Shown here in pieces: positions 33,005-41,684 of a DNA stretch of 64,000 bases. Within the stretch, counting starts at the first letter, position 1; every line of letters starts with the position of its first letter. The stretch lies in assembly GCA_023444705.1 (NCBI GenBank), contig JAEXMB010000033.1, positions 1-64,000 of the forward strand, read 5' to 3'. The notes under the pieces were generated by a model, which worked only from the letters and a program-made list of their open reading frames with translations, was not told the DNA's origin and ran no database searches. This DNA is from Pseudomonadota bacterium. Lineage in GTDB: Bacteria; Pseudomonadota; Alphaproteobacteria; Micavibrionales; UBA2020. Both the position numbers and the translations under genes were made by a program.

Positions 33005-33402
33005 GTACCCGCCCCGCTGCGCGTCAGGGACGCGCTGAACATTTCAAGCCCGTCATAACTGCCTTCGCGGCGATAGGTTTCCACCACGAAGTTTGCTTCG
33101 TAAGTATCCCCGTTGGGAAACACCATACGGTAGCACCTGATCGCACCACTCTCCGCCGCGTGCCTCAGCAAAGCTTCGGCGGCACTATCCTTGAAAATCC
33201 CCTGTAGCGCGATACGTGCGCTGCGGTTGCCCGCCGCTGCGCAATAGGCCGCCTCGCCCGTGCTGCCAAGTGCCGTTGTGCCTGCAAGGTCGTTTGCGAA
33301 ATCAAACGCCGTCGCACGCGCGGCACCCAGTGTCAGAAACGTCATCGGCTCGCCATCATCCGCGATTTTCAGCAATAGCCCACGGCCTGCATAGCTCGTC
33401 AT
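32989..33402 (-). CDS. Major tail tube protein
   Basis: 137 residues. The pattern GRGLLLKIADDGEPMTFLTL, then LQGIFKDSAAEALLRHAAES and a beta end (ETYRREGSYDGLEMFSASL) is that of TP901-1/GTA gp9-type tail tube subunits. The tube forms a ring around the tape measure. It starts four bases after the DUF3168 gene. Confidence 0.82.
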   Translation of the reverse strand: MTSYAGRGLLLKIADDGEPMTFLTLGAARATAFDFANDLAGTTALGSTGEAAYCAAAGNRSARIALQGIFKDSAAEALLRHAAESGAIRCYRMVFPNGDTYEANFVVETYRREGSYDGLEMFSASLTRSGAGTWTSA

Positions 33403-33405
33403 ATC

Positions 33406-33825
33406 CTAACCCTCGTCTTTTTCGATCACGACACGCAGTGCATAGGTGCCGCGGTATGTCTTGCCGTCGCCCATCAGCTGCACCTGCGCCGCCCCGCCCT
33501 GCTGAAGAACAACCCGCTGCCCTTCAATAGTAAGCGGGTTTGACAGCGCGCTTGCCACACCGGCAAGAACATCGCGCGCCTGCGCACCACCCGCCTGATC
33601 GCTATAGACCGCGCAAACCACCTGACAATCATCAAGCGTGTCAGCCTGGGTCGATAGCGGGCTGCTGGCGATCGACTCGATCACGACATAAGGAAATTTG
33701 CCTTTCGCAGGCGCATAGGCACCAATACCCTGCTCTGCGTCCAGCAATAGCGACACCAGCGGCGCATGGCCTTGCAATGCCAGAAATACAGCCGCCTGCA
33801 CGGCAGCATGATCGGGAACAGACAT
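33406..33825 (-). CDS. DUF3168 tail terminator-like protein
   Basis: 139 residues. AVFLALQGHAPLVSLL near the N-terminus, FPYVVIES and a C-terminal ALRVVIEKDEG are the DUF3168 pattern (GTA gp8, tail terminator). It is separated from the head closure gene by an inserted plus-strand gene and a membrane gene. Confidence 0.85.
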   Translation of the reverse strand: MSVPDHAAVQAAVFLALQGHAPLVSLLLDAEQGIGAYAPAKGKFPYVVIESIASSPLSTQADTLDDCQVVCAVYSDQAGGAQARDVLAGVASALSNPLTIEGQRVVLQQGGAAQVQLMGDGKTYRGTYALRVVIEKDEG

Positions 33826-33911
33826 AAAGCCGCCTTCTCCTTGCTGTTGGCAATTTTGCCGAAAAGCTCTAAAATAAAGGGACCATAGACAGCGTCACCA
33901 CAGGGGTACCC

Positions 33912-34562
33912 ATGACACGTTTTCCGCTTCTGGCCTTTGCCATCGCCCTTGTTCTTGCAACACCGGCCTATGCCGACTTCGCCGCCGGAAAAAACGCCTA
34001 TGACACCAAAAAATGGGAACAGGCCATCATCAACCTGCGCCCGCTGGCCGAAAGCGGCGACGCACGCGCGATGGTCTTGCTCGGCAACATGTACGCGCAG
34101 GGTTATGGCGTCACCAAGGACGACAGCGAAGCCTACAAGCTCTACCGCCGCGCGGCACTGGCCGGCAATAACGAGGCAATGGTCGTCACTGCCGCAATGC
34201 TGCAACAAGGTCTTGGCGTACCAACCGATGTCGCCACTGCGGTGCAGTGGTACAAGCGCGCGGCACAAACCGGTCAGCCCGGCGGCGCTTTCTTTTATGC
34301 GCTTTATCTGTTTCGCGGCAACAACGTCAACGACGCCAGCAAAAACCTGCTGCCCGACGCCCCCCAGGCCTATCAGTGGATGCGCATCTGCGAGAAAATC
34401 AGCAAAGACCAGAAAATGAAGACAACGGCTGGCAAGATCGCCGATGAAATCGCCAAAAAGATCACGCCGGAGCAAGTCAGCGCCGCCGATGCCGCCGCCG
34501 CAGCGTGGAAACCAACACCCGTCAGTGAACTCGGCCCTGCGCCCGGCATCACCGTACCTTAA
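33912..34562 (+). CDS. Secreted Sel1-repeat protein inserted in the phage block
   Basis: 216 residues. The signal peptide ends TPAYAD. Several Sel1 units follow, for example GDARAMVLLGNMYAQGYGV and TKDDSEAYKLYRRAALAG, then a helical charged part and a Pro-rich end. It is transcribed against the surrounding late genes, with its own promoter region at 33826-33911, so it is a cargo gene. Sel1 proteins mediate protein contacts and are known as host-interaction factors in Legionella (LpnE, EnhC). Its 3' end overlaps the convergent membrane gene by four bases. Confidence 0.88.
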   Translation: MTRFPLLAFAIALVLATPAYADFAAGKNAYDTKKWEQAIINLRPLAESGDARAMVLLGNMYAQGYGVTKDDSEAYKLYRRAALAGNNEAMVVTAAMLQQGLGVPTDVATAVQWYKRAAQTGQPGGAFFYALYLFRGNNVNDASKNLLPDAPQAYQWMRICEKISKDQKMKTTAGKIADEIAKKITPEQVSAADAAAAAWKPTPVSELGPAPGITVP

Positions 34563-34942
34563 TCAAGGCGCGCGCCGAATATCCTGCGTCCCAAGAGAAA
34601 AATCGCATATTGGCGTGTGGCTGCATCGATGCGTGTCTGCGCGACAAACCATTTCAAAAAAACAGCCGCCGTGTATAAAACCGCCGGTGCCCAGTAACGA
34701 AACACCACCAGCCAGACAAACAAGAAAACCACAGGCAAGGTATAGCGCAAAAGATCACCGCGATCGGTGATTTTAAAGGCACGCTTCAGCGCAACACCAC
34801 CGTTGCCGGCTGTCACCTCGCGCCAGTCGCCGCCGCGCGCACCGTCCATATAACGCTGCACATCACGTTCAAAACGACGGTGGTCCCACAGGTGGAAAAT
34901 AGCCACCAGCCATAAAAACCCGCTGAAAAGAACAAACTTCAT
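34559..34942 (-). CDS. Small membrane protein inserted in the phage block
   Basis: 127 residues. Hydrophobic segments at about 2-18 and a pair at about 65-98 (LPVVFLFVWLVVFRYW, AVLYTAAVFLKWF), with a basic charged part between them. It is not a recognised phage structural protein and splits the head closure and DUF3168 genes. It may belong to the same cargo insertion as the Sel1 gene. Confidence 0.65.
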   Translation of the reverse strand: MKFVLFSGFLWLVAIFHLWDHRRFERDVQRYMDGARGGDWREVTAGNGGVALKRAFKITDRGDLLRYTLPVVFLFVWLVVFRYWAPAVLYTAAVFLKWFVAQTRIDAATRQYAIFLLGRRIFGARLD

Positions 34943-34951
34943 GCCCGACCG

Positions 34952-35284
34952 TCATTCGCTGCGCACCTGGATCTCAAGATATTCCTTCCGGTGGCCGACA
35001 TCAAGGACACTCTCCACGATATAAACGGCATTGTCACCCAGCAGCCGCATATCCTCCCTGACATCGGTGCGATAAGCGATGGTGATTTTATGGCGCGTGC
35101 GGGTTTTCAGCGCCCCGGCCTCCACGCCCCGCGTAACAGCAATATCATCAATTGCCGCATAGACAACCGGACATTCCTCCGGCTCTTGCCACATCACAGT
35201 AGTGCCGCCCTTGCCGTCGGCCACCAGCGTGAAGCCCTGCAGTTTCAAGACATGGCGCAAAGCGCCGCGTGGTTTTTTACTCAT
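34952..35284 (-). CDS. Head closure / head-tail adaptor protein
   Basis: 110 residues from the ATG at 35284, which overlaps the connector stop (ATGA). The start LRHVLKLQGFTLVADGKGG and the middle RTRHKITIAYRTDVREDMRLL, followed by VYIVESVLDVGHRKEYLEI, is the pattern of SPP1 gp16-like head closure proteins (GTA gp7). Confidence 0.82.
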   Translation of the reverse strand: MSKKPRGALRHVLKLQGFTLVADGKGGTTVMWQEPEECPVVYAAIDDIAVTRGVEAGALKTRTRHKITIAYRTDVREDMRLLGDNAVYIVESVLDVGHRKEYLEIQVRSE

Positions 35285-35928
35285 CGCAGCGATACCTCGC
35301 GAAAGGGCGCCAGCAAGGCCGCAGCACCGCACCGTGCCAGCGCGCTATCGCCGCCATCACCACGGTTTGCGTAAAGATACGCCGTCAGCTGGCGGATGGC
35401 CTGTTTGTAAACCAGCGGTACCGCGCTTGCATCGCCATACCCCGCCACTATGCGGATTTCGATGGCGTTCATTGTGCGCAGATCCGCAAATCCCGTATCA
35501 GCCAGCGACAGCCGCGCGCCAAGGGCATCAAAAGCGTAATCTGTCGGTGCGATGGTGCGCGCGCCACCAGCAACGTCATGCAGGTAAATCGCCTCGATCG
35601 CCTGCACCGGCGCCACAGGCAGGCGCACGGCCAGATTGTCCTGCAACGCCGCACCCTCGCGCACGCCGTCCCACCACACCACATTGGTGTCAAGCGGCCA
35701 GCGGTCCAGAAACAACGCCAGCGTGCGCGTAACCAGCACTTTGCCGGCGTAGCTTTCACACAGCACACGCGCCGTTTGTAGCAGCGTGGCAAGTTCGTCA
35801 TCCTGCACCGTATCGCTTATACGCAGGTGCGTCTTGATCGCCGCCAGTTCAACCGGCTCTTGCCCGGGCGCGGTCAGTTCCTGCACGCGGTATTCATGGG
35901 GTGCCAGTATTTTCAAATGTGGCGGCAT
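35281..35928 (-). CDS. Head-tail connector (gp6-like)
   Basis: 215 residues. The first part with ELAAIKTHLRISDTVQDDEL and LLQTARVLCESYAGKVLV is the classic connector protein pattern of HK97 gp6/GTA gp6. A further domain of about 100 residues ends in PLVYKQAIRQLTAYLY. It forms the ring below the portal. A terminator-like hairpin lies about 30 bases upstream. Confidence 0.88.
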   Translation of the reverse strand: MPPHLKILAPHEYRVQELTAPGQEPVELAAIKTHLRISDTVQDDELATLLQTARVLCESYAGKVLVTRTLALFLDRWPLDTNVVWWDGVREGAALQDNLAVRLPVAPVQAIEAIYLHDVAGGARTIAPTDYAFDALGARLSLADTGFADLRTMNAIEIRIVAGYGDASAVPLVYKQAIRQLTAYLYANRGDGGDSALARCGAAALLAPFREVSLR

Positions 35929-35955
35929 AGCCTCTCTCCTGCTTGATCAATCGTG

Positions 35956-35990
35956 CAAAAAGGGCAGGCAGGGCCCCCCGCCCGCCCTTT
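35956..35990 (-). terminator. Minus-strand terminator after the capsid gene pair
   Basis: On the minus strand an 11-bp stem with one G-U pair (35990-35980 with 35969-35959, core GGGCGGGC / GCCTGCCC) is followed by TTTTTG. It lies just after the 147-residue gene downstream of the capsid gene and should reduce transcription into the connector and tail genes. Confidence 0.75.
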
Positions 35991-35997
35991 TGCCGTT

Positions 35998-36441
35998 TTA
36001 CGCCTGCGGCTTTTGCGCAAGGTTGCCTTTGATGGCCAGCACAGCGAGCGCACCGCCACTTTCCAGCGACACCGGTGTTGCGCTCACGCGCACAAAACGC
36101 TTGCCGCCCTGATAGGCCAGCGTGTGGCGTTTGTTGGTCTTGCCCGCCGCATCGATAGACAAAAAGATGCCATTGGCCAGGCCGCTTGCGCCCAGCACAT
36201 CGGCATCGCCGCAAGCAGCATAGGCGCCTGCGTTGCCGCTGCCGTCGTCATCGGCATGTTCGATCTTCACATCAATGCGGTTATCCGCGTCGAGCGCATC
36301 GCCAACCGCGCCGACAGCCACGATGAAGGCCAGATTTTCCGCGCCCTGCATGTCGATGGCGGCACCGGCCACAGGTGCCGAGAGTACCGTTTGCGGCGCA
36401 ACCGCCTGAATGACGGCCAGAGAGTTGATAAGGTCGTGCAT
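35998..36441 (-). CDS. Small capsid-associated protein (possible decoration protein)
   Basis: 147 residues from the ATG at 36441, with AAGGA eight bases upstream. It is Ala/Gly/Val-rich and beta-type (ENLAFIVAVGAVGDALDADN, RHTLAYQGGKRFVRVSATP). It lies directly after the capsid gene and before a terminator, so it is made in the same high amounts. Phage head decoration or stabilising proteins often occupy this slot. No direct family match recognised. Confidence 0.65.
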   Translation of the reverse strand: MHDLINSLAVIQAVAPQTVLSAPVAGAAIDMQGAENLAFIVAVGAVGDALDADNRIDVKIEHADDDGSGNAGAYAACGDADVLGASGLANGIFLSIDAAGKTNKRHTLAYQGGKRFVRVSATPVSLESGGALAVLAIKGNLAQKPQA

Positions 36442-36492
36442 AGTTATTTTCCTTTCGTGAAAAGAGGGGCATACAGGCCCGCACGTTCTGGC

Positions 36493-36532
36493 GGCGCAGA
36501 ACCACACAGGGGAGATGCGGTTTTTCTGCGCC
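36493..36532. other. Hairpin between capsid gene and the small capsid-associated gene
   Basis: GGCGCAGAA (36493-36501) and TTCTGCGCC (36524-36532) form a perfect 9-bp stem with a 22-base loop in the 215-base gap after the capsid gene. It has no T-run, so mRNA stabilisation or processing is more likely than termination. Confidence 0.45.
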
Positions 36533-36656
36533 AAAGGCATGATGCGGGAGGGGAGCCCGAAAACTCATGCCGGACTGCGGCGGCAAACGCCGGTCATATT
36601 CGCCATGATGGCGGGCCTGTATGCAGACGGGAGCGCTATCAACGTCCCGCCAAGGC

Positions 36657-37943
36657 TTAGGCGCTGAATTTCATCAGCTTGATGGCCTCGAAGTTGACAA
36701 CATCGCCGCCGACACGCTTCGTCGTATAGAACTTGACGTAGGGCTTGGCAGTGAAGCTGTCGCGCAGGATGCGGATACCTTGGCGGTCAACGATCTGATA
36801 CCCCGCCTTGAAATCGCCAAAGGCGACAGACAGGCTGCCGCTGGCGATATCGGGCATATCTTCAGCCTCGACGACGTCAAAGCCCAGCAGTGTTCCGCCC
36901 TGCTTGAGCTGGAAGTCAGGCTGCCACAGATAATTGCCGTCGCCATCCTTGAGCTTGCGCACCTCGGCCAGCGTCGAGCGCTTCATCATGAAAACCGCGT
37001 TTTCGCGATAGGCCGACTTCAGCGCAAAGACCAGATTGATCAGACGGTCGCCAGGGTCTTCGTCGTCAAAGGCACCATTGGCGCCCGACGCGATCTGCTC
37101 GATCACGTTGAAAGCCGACGCCGTCGGCGTACCCGCAGCATAGGTCAGGAAACCGCGCGGCTTGCGCACGCCGTTGCCGGTGACGAAGGCCTCGTTTTCC
37201 ATGCGCGCCATGCGCTCGGCAATCTTGCCGGCCAGCCATTCTTCGACGTTGAACATCGCATCGTCGAGCAGTTTTTGCGTCGCACGCGGCTCGGCATATT
37301 GCTCATGCACGGGAATGCGGTATTCGCCGATCTTGGGGCTTGTGGTTTCGCTGCGCGCCTCGTTCTCGCCCACCCAGCCCGATGTTGCTTCGTTGACATC
37401 ATGGATGCCTTCAAGTGCGTCGGTACCGATGGTTACCACATTGGCGACCTGACGCAGGGGCGAGGTTTCGCGCACCAGCTGCGCAATGCGGCCCGACATA
37501 TCCGGCGTGACGGTATAGCCACCATCGGGATCCGACCCGACGGAGAGCGCCTTGATCTCGTCCACCGCGCTGCCGGCGTTATTCTTGCGCACATAGCTGC
37601 GGAAAGCCGATTTATAGTTGCGGTAGGCATCGATGCCAAGATCGGCAATGCCGCTGCCTTTGCGCTCCAGCGCGAAGGTTTCCGCTTCTTTCCACTCATC
37701 ACCCGCGCTCAGGCGCGAGCCGCGGCTGATTGCGGTTTCCATCTGGTCCAGACGGCGTTTGGCGTTGTCCGCAGCATCGATTGCGCGCGTGATTTCACCG
37801 TTGAGACGGTTGACCTTCATATCCGTCAGCGGATCAGCGTGCCCGCGGCGCTCGATCTCGCGCAGGCGTTGGTCGTTGGCATCCTTGAATGCCTCAAAGG
37901 CGCGGCCGAGGTCATAGACCGCCGTTTGAACGTCGTTGCTCAT
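36657..37943 (-). CDS. HK97-fold major capsid protein
   Basis: 428 residues. An N-terminal coiled coil (about 1-75, DLGRAFEAFKDANDQRLREI) acts as scaffold and is normally removed by the protease encoded upstream. The capsid part starts near the GYTVTPDMSGRIAQLVRE stretch and includes the typical ETTSPKIGEYRIPVHEQYA, FVTGNGVRKPRGFLTYA and AFGDFKAGYQIVDRQGIRIL. It is the GTA gp5 equivalent. Confidence 0.95.
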   Translation of the reverse strand: MSNDVQTAVYDLGRAFEAFKDANDQRLREIERRGHADPLTDMKVNRLNGEITRAIDAADNAKRRLDQMETAISRGSRLSAGDEWKEAETFALERKGSGIADLGIDAYRNYKSAFRSYVRKNNAGSAVDEIKALSVGSDPDGGYTVTPDMSGRIAQLVRETSPLRQVANVVTIGTDALEGIHDVNEATSGWVGENEARSETTSPKIGEYRIPVHEQYAEPRATQKLLDDAMFNVEEWLAGKIAERMARMENEAFVTGNGVRKPRGFLTYAAGTPTASAFNVIEQIASGANGAFDDEDPGDRLINLVFALKSAYRENAVFMMKRSTLAEVRKLKDGDGNYLWQPDFQLKQGGTLLGFDVVEAEDMPDIASGSLSVAFGDFKAGYQIVDRQGIRILRDSFTAKPYVKFYTTKRVGGDVVNFEAIKLMKFSA

Positions 37944-37970
37944 GTCTTGTTCCTTTTATGCTGTGAATGT

Positions 37971-38663
37971 TCAGGTCAGCGCGCGGATGCGTGCCGCCAG
38001 GTTGCGCAATGCCGCAACCGCATCAGTACCGCCGTCGCACGTCGCAGGCACGGCATCCCGCCAGGCCTCACCATCCGCGCAAAGCGACTTGTAGCCATCG
38101 GCCAGCAGGGCCTTGGCTTGTTTGCGGCTTAGCCCTGCATCCCGCAGGAACGCCTCAAATTCTCTTTCCGTCGGCATCTCGCCGGTGGCCAGCGCCGACT
38201 TCACGCGGACAATGCGCGCGCTGTCGTTGGCCGGAAATGTCACCATCGACACCTCCAGAAGGTCTACATCGGTCAGAACACGCACGCCGCTTTTCTGGTC
38301 GCGGTGGGATTGTCGCACGCGGTAGCCGATGGACAGGCCATTGACGACTTTTTCCTGCATAAGCTTATACGCCTCGCGCGCACGTGCGATATCGGCGACG
38401 AACAGGTCGCCTTTGACGTAGAGGCCGCGGCTGTCCTCGTACATCTCCCGCCATGCGCCGATGGGTTGTGCCGTATCATGCTGCCATAACAGTGGCGGCA
38501 GGCGTTGCCCGCTTTTCATTTCTGCAAGACAGCGGCGAAACGCCCCGGGCGAAATGCTGTCGCGCACGGAGTCAACAACATTGAAAACCGACGCATATCC
38601 TTCGAACTGCCCGCTTTCCGCCTGAAATTTGACCTCAAAGCGGCTTTCCATCTGCTTGTGCAT
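37971..38663 (-). CDS. Prohead protease, HK97 family
   Basis: 230 residues. FEGYASVFNVVDSVRDSISPG at the N-terminus, catalytic His in LLWQHD (about 62) and Ser in VVNGLSIGYR (about 111) are those of the U35/S78 prohead proteases. The C-terminal LLEVSMVTFPAND is also characteristic. It would cut the capsid scaffold domain. The gene starts three bases after the preceding one. Confidence 0.95.
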   Translation of the reverse strand: MHKQMESRFEVKFQAESGQFEGYASVFNVVDSVRDSISPGAFRRCLAEMKSGQRLPPLLWQHDTAQPIGAWREMYEDSRGLYVKGDLFVADIARAREAYKLMQEKVVNGLSIGYRVRQSHRDQKSGVRVLTDVDLLEVSMVTFPANDSARIVRVKSALATGEMPTEREFEAFLRDAGLSRKQAKALLADGYKSLCADGEAWRDAVPATCDGGTDAVAALRNLAARIRALT

Positions 38664-38666
38664 CGC

Positions 38667-38966
38667 TTATCCCTCGTCCGTTGTAAAGACCCGCGCCAGC
38701 AACGACGCCACCGCACTGCGGTAACGCTCAAAACCCTGCGCAACCATGTCCTGCCCAAGCGCCATATAGTCGCAGGAACATCCCGCGCGCGCCAAAAGGA
38801 TATGGCAGAGGCTGACCAGCTCACCCGCCGTCCACGCACCCTGCGTCAGGCGCGCATACACCATGCCAAGACTGCCCATTTCATCTTCGATCTCGCAGAT
38901 CGTGGCGAAATCAAGCGTGACACGATACAGCCGCTGCGCATACGCCAAAGCAATATCCGCACTCAT
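38667..38966 (-). CDS. GTA gp10-like tail chaperone-type protein in an unusual place
   Basis: 99 residues from the ATG at 38966, overlapping the portal stop (ATGA). LYRVTLDFATICEIEDEMGS, then LTQGAWTAGELVSLCHILLARAG split by turns, resembles the GTA gp10 tail assembly chaperone family, which starts with a strand followed by an A-E-I-E helix and an x-G-x-x-S/T-x-x-E/D-L helix. Its place between portal and protease is not where a tail chaperone is expected. Identification by pattern only. Confidence 0.55.
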   Translation of the reverse strand: MSADIALAYAQRLYRVTLDFATICEIEDEMGSLGMVYARLTQGAWTAGELVSLCHILLARAGCSCDYMALGQDMVAQGFERYRSAVASLLARVFTTDEG

Positions 38967-40225
38967 GACAAGCGGTCTCCGTCGGGTAGCGGTCCCATGC
39001 CAAGGGCCTGGCGTTTTTCGTTGATGGTCATGAATGATGCGCCGGATATACGCGTCCATACTTTTTCGCGGCGCGGGGCCAGCGCCTCGATATGGTCGAG
39101 GTCATAATCGATGTGGATATCGTTACCGAATTGCGGCGCCAGCCATGCGTTCAGCTCTGCCTTCATATGTTCGACCAGCGGCAGGATAGCGTCATCATAA
39201 AGTGCCAGCCGCGCCTGCTCGAAATTGGCGAAGGTCAGCGATCCTTCAATGCCGATCAGCTGCGGCGGCACATGAAAGGCCAGCGCAATCTCGCGCGCCG
39301 ATACGTCCTTGCCCGCCAGCCAATCCATATCCTTGGGGCTCAGCGACATCTCGCGCCAGTCAAGCCCGCCTTCCAGCACCAGCGGGCGGCCCGCGCGGTC
39401 ACTGCCGGTATAGTATTGCTCAAGCTCGCTGCGCAGGCTGGCGCGTTGCGCCTCGGTCAGCGTATCAGGTGCATCGGCATGGGCAGGCTTGAAGACAAGC
39501 GCACCCGACGGGCGGCCCGACGCCTGCAACAGGCTGGCGTTCCAGCGCGCGGCGTCGTTGTGCTGGTCAACGGATACCGCTGCGGCTTCAAGCGGGCTCA
39601 TGCCGTACCAGTCATCAAGCGGGTGAAAGGTCTTGAGATGCAAGACATCCGCATAGCCGCTTACCGCATTGACGGGATAGTCAACGTGTTGCTGGCCCAT
39701 CTGACAGCGGTAGGCGCCGACCACGCCTTGCGCCGTGGGAATAACGCGCATACGGTCAGGGCGCAGTGTCCACAATTCGCGCACGCCGCCGTCAAGCCCC
39801 CGAATGGCCTCAAGATAGCTGTTACCCGCGATCAGGTAATAGGCATAGACGCTTTCGAAAAACTCCGCCCCCGCCTGCATGGGGTTGGGCTGGCGCAGCA
39901 GATCCACCAGCGGATGGTCCTGCACCTTGAACCTGCCCTCGCCCGTGCCGCGATAGACAACAAACGGCACACAGGCCGCATTACGGCTCACCAGCTGGAT
40001 AGCACGGTAGGCGACCACATTCTTGCGGTACCCCTCGTCGGCCAGCGTATCATACTGGCGCGGGGTAAAACGCGGCTGGCCCGCGCCAAACGGCACCATC
40101 AGCGTCGCGCTGTGCGAGGCTTTCTGCTCCGGCGCGCGGTGCAAAACCTGTCCATCCATCCGCTCCACAGTATGCGCGGCGCGCGTAAACCACCCGCGCC
40201 AGCCGGTTTTCTTTTCTGCCGTCAT
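38963..40225 (-). CDS. Phage portal protein, HK97/GTA gp3 type
   Basis: 420 residues from the ATG at 40225, which has AGGAAGG nine bases upstream (40231 is an alternative). RNAACVPFVVYRG, HPLVDLLRQPNPMQ, FFESVYAYYLIAGNSYLE and the C-terminal PPQLIGIEGSLTFANFEQAR are portal hallmarks. It forms the dodecameric DNA entry channel. Confidence 0.95.
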   Translation of the reverse strand: MTAEKKTGWRGWFTRAAHTVERMDGQVLHRAPEQKASHSATLMVPFGAGQPRFTPRQYDTLADEGYRKNVVAYRAIQLVSRNAACVPFVVYRGTGEGRFKVQDHPLVDLLRQPNPMQAGAEFFESVYAYYLIAGNSYLEAIRGLDGGVRELWTLRPDRMRVIPTAQGVVGAYRCQMGQQHVDYPVNAVSGYADVLHLKTFHPLDDWYGMSPLEAAAVSVDQHNDAARWNASLLQASGRPSGALVFKPAHADAPDTLTEAQRASLRSELEQYYTGSDRAGRPLVLEGGLDWREMSLSPKDMDWLAGKDVSAREIALAFHVPPQLIGIEGSLTFANFEQARLALYDDAILPLVEHMKAELNAWLAPQFGNDIHIDYDLDHIEALAPRREKVWTRISGASFMTINEKRQALGMGPLPDGDRLS

Positions 40226-40242
40226 CGACATGATCCTTCCTG

Positions 40243-41679
40243 TTATATTCGCCACACGGTCGGCTTGGCAGGCGCCATGCGGCCCAGTAAAAGCTCGCTC
40301 ACCGCCCAGGTGCGCGCATCCATGCGGTCAGGGCTGCCCGCCGGCATCTGCGGGTCAAAACTGCACATCTGGTCTTCGAGTTTTTCAAACAGGCCGGCGT
40401 GGTGTACGCGGCCACTGCTGTCAAGGGCTGCCACCGGCTCCGCACGCGCGACTTTGCCGCGGCTGGCACGCACAGCCTTATAAGATACGCCCGGGTCAAT
40501 CGCGCGCAGTGTTTGTTCGACCAGGTCACCACCCTGATTGACCTCGGCCACCACACGGTCGGCCTGATAGGTGTGATAGGCATCAATCGCGCGCTGCGCC
40601 CACAGGACCGGCGGCATGACACCGCTGAGGTCATCCAGCACATAGGCGTGTCCGTGCGCGTCGCACCCCGCCACGATAATGCCCGTTTCATCGCTGCCCG
40701 CATGCGCCGTCACTGCGGGATCAACCGCGACGACAATACGCGTCAAGGTTGGAACATCGGCGCGCGTCATGCGGTTGCGCGCGATCGTTTCGCGCGACCA
40801 TAGCGCACGCGGATGATCGGCCTGAAAGGCCTCGTCCGGATCACAGGGATATTCGCGGCGAAAACGGTGCGCACCACCCAGCTCGGCGATTTTCGCGCGC
40901 CGCCAGAACACCTGCGCTTCGTCAAGACCATAGCGCTGCATCAGCGCCTTTTCATCTTCGCCCAGAATGAACAGCGCCGGTGGCGTTTTACGGTATTCGT
41001 CCTGCCAGAACCACGGCACGAAGATAAAACGATACGGCGAATTACCCTGCCGTGCGCGCTGGCACAAATCATAGAACAGCCCGGCCGGACCGGCCGAGGT
41101 GCTTTCAAGAATAATCTCCGTCCCCGCGACATCGGGCACAGCTTGCAAAACACCGGCCATATGGCGCTCTGCATGCGGCCAGTAGGCGACTTCGGAGCCG
41201 TGAAAAAGCTGTACGGTATCCGAACGCCCCACATCCTGGGAGCGCGCCGTACCAACACGGTAACTCGCGTCCAGACGGTCAAAGACAAGTGCCCTTGCGT
41301 TCAGCTGGCCCGCATGCGGCTTGACCACTGCCGGACAGTGTTCGTGAAAGCGCCGCACAATCTGGTAGACGTTGCGGCTGGCATCCTCAAGATGCGTCAG
41401 GATAAAAGCGCGCATACCGCGTTGATGCGTCAGGCGCCAGTAAAACCGCCCCTGCACATAAGTCGAACAGCCTTGCTGACGGCCCTTGAGAATGATCGCG
41501 CGCACGCGCCCTTCCTGCCGCCGCTGTTCTTCCAGCACGTGATGGATATATGCCTGCGCCGCATTCAGCGTAAACGGCAATACCCAGCCCTGCTTGCTGC
41601 GCAATTTGAGACATTTTTGCGCATAATGCGCGAAGTCGTCGCGCAGGCGCTGGCGCAGCGCACGTTCATCCGGCGTCAT
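40243..41679 (-). CDS. Terminase large subunit
   Basis: 478 residues from the ATG at 41679, eight bases after the small subunit ends; an in-frame start at 41718 would overlap that gene. ATPase: a Walker A-like LKGRQQGCSTYV (about 64-75) and Walker B-like TEIILESTSAG. Nuclease: VAVDPAVTAHAGSDETGIIV, VVAEVNQGGDLV and RMDARTWAVSELL, the Terminase_6C pattern. It packages DNA into the prohead. All catalytic motifs look intact. Confidence 0.95.
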   Translation of the reverse strand: MTPDERALRQRLRDDFAHYAQKCLKLRSKQGWVLPFTLNAAQAYIHHVLEEQRRQEGRVRAIILKGRQQGCSTYVQGRFYWRLTHQRGMRAFILTHLEDASRNVYQIVRRFHEHCPAVVKPHAGQLNARALVFDRLDASYRVGTARSQDVGRSDTVQLFHGSEVAYWPHAERHMAGVLQAVPDVAGTEIILESTSAGPAGLFYDLCQRARQGNSPYRFIFVPWFWQDEYRKTPPALFILGEDEKALMQRYGLDEAQVFWRRAKIAELGGAHRFRREYPCDPDEAFQADHPRALWSRETIARNRMTRADVPTLTRIVVAVDPAVTAHAGSDETGIIVAGCDAHGHAYVLDDLSGVMPPVLWAQRAIDAYHTYQADRVVAEVNQGGDLVEQTLRAIDPGVSYKAVRASRGKVARAEPVAALDSSGRVHHAGLFEKLEDQMCSFDPQMPAGSPDRMDARTWAVSELLLGRMAPAKPTVWRI

Positions 41680-41684
41680 GCGTG

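Noticed and set aside
32588..33402. Programmed frameshift between tail tube and chaperone or chaperone and tape measure
   Set aside because: The tube and chaperone overlap by 16 bases but each has its own start and no classic slippery heptamer was found.
36621..38132. Plus-strand frame of about 500 codons opposite capsid and protease genes
   Set aside because: The minus strand holds clear HK97 capsid and protease motifs; the frame is a shadow.
39092..40483. Plus-strand frame opposite portal and terminase genes
   Set aside because: Antisense to unambiguous portal and terminase sequences, no recognisable domain.
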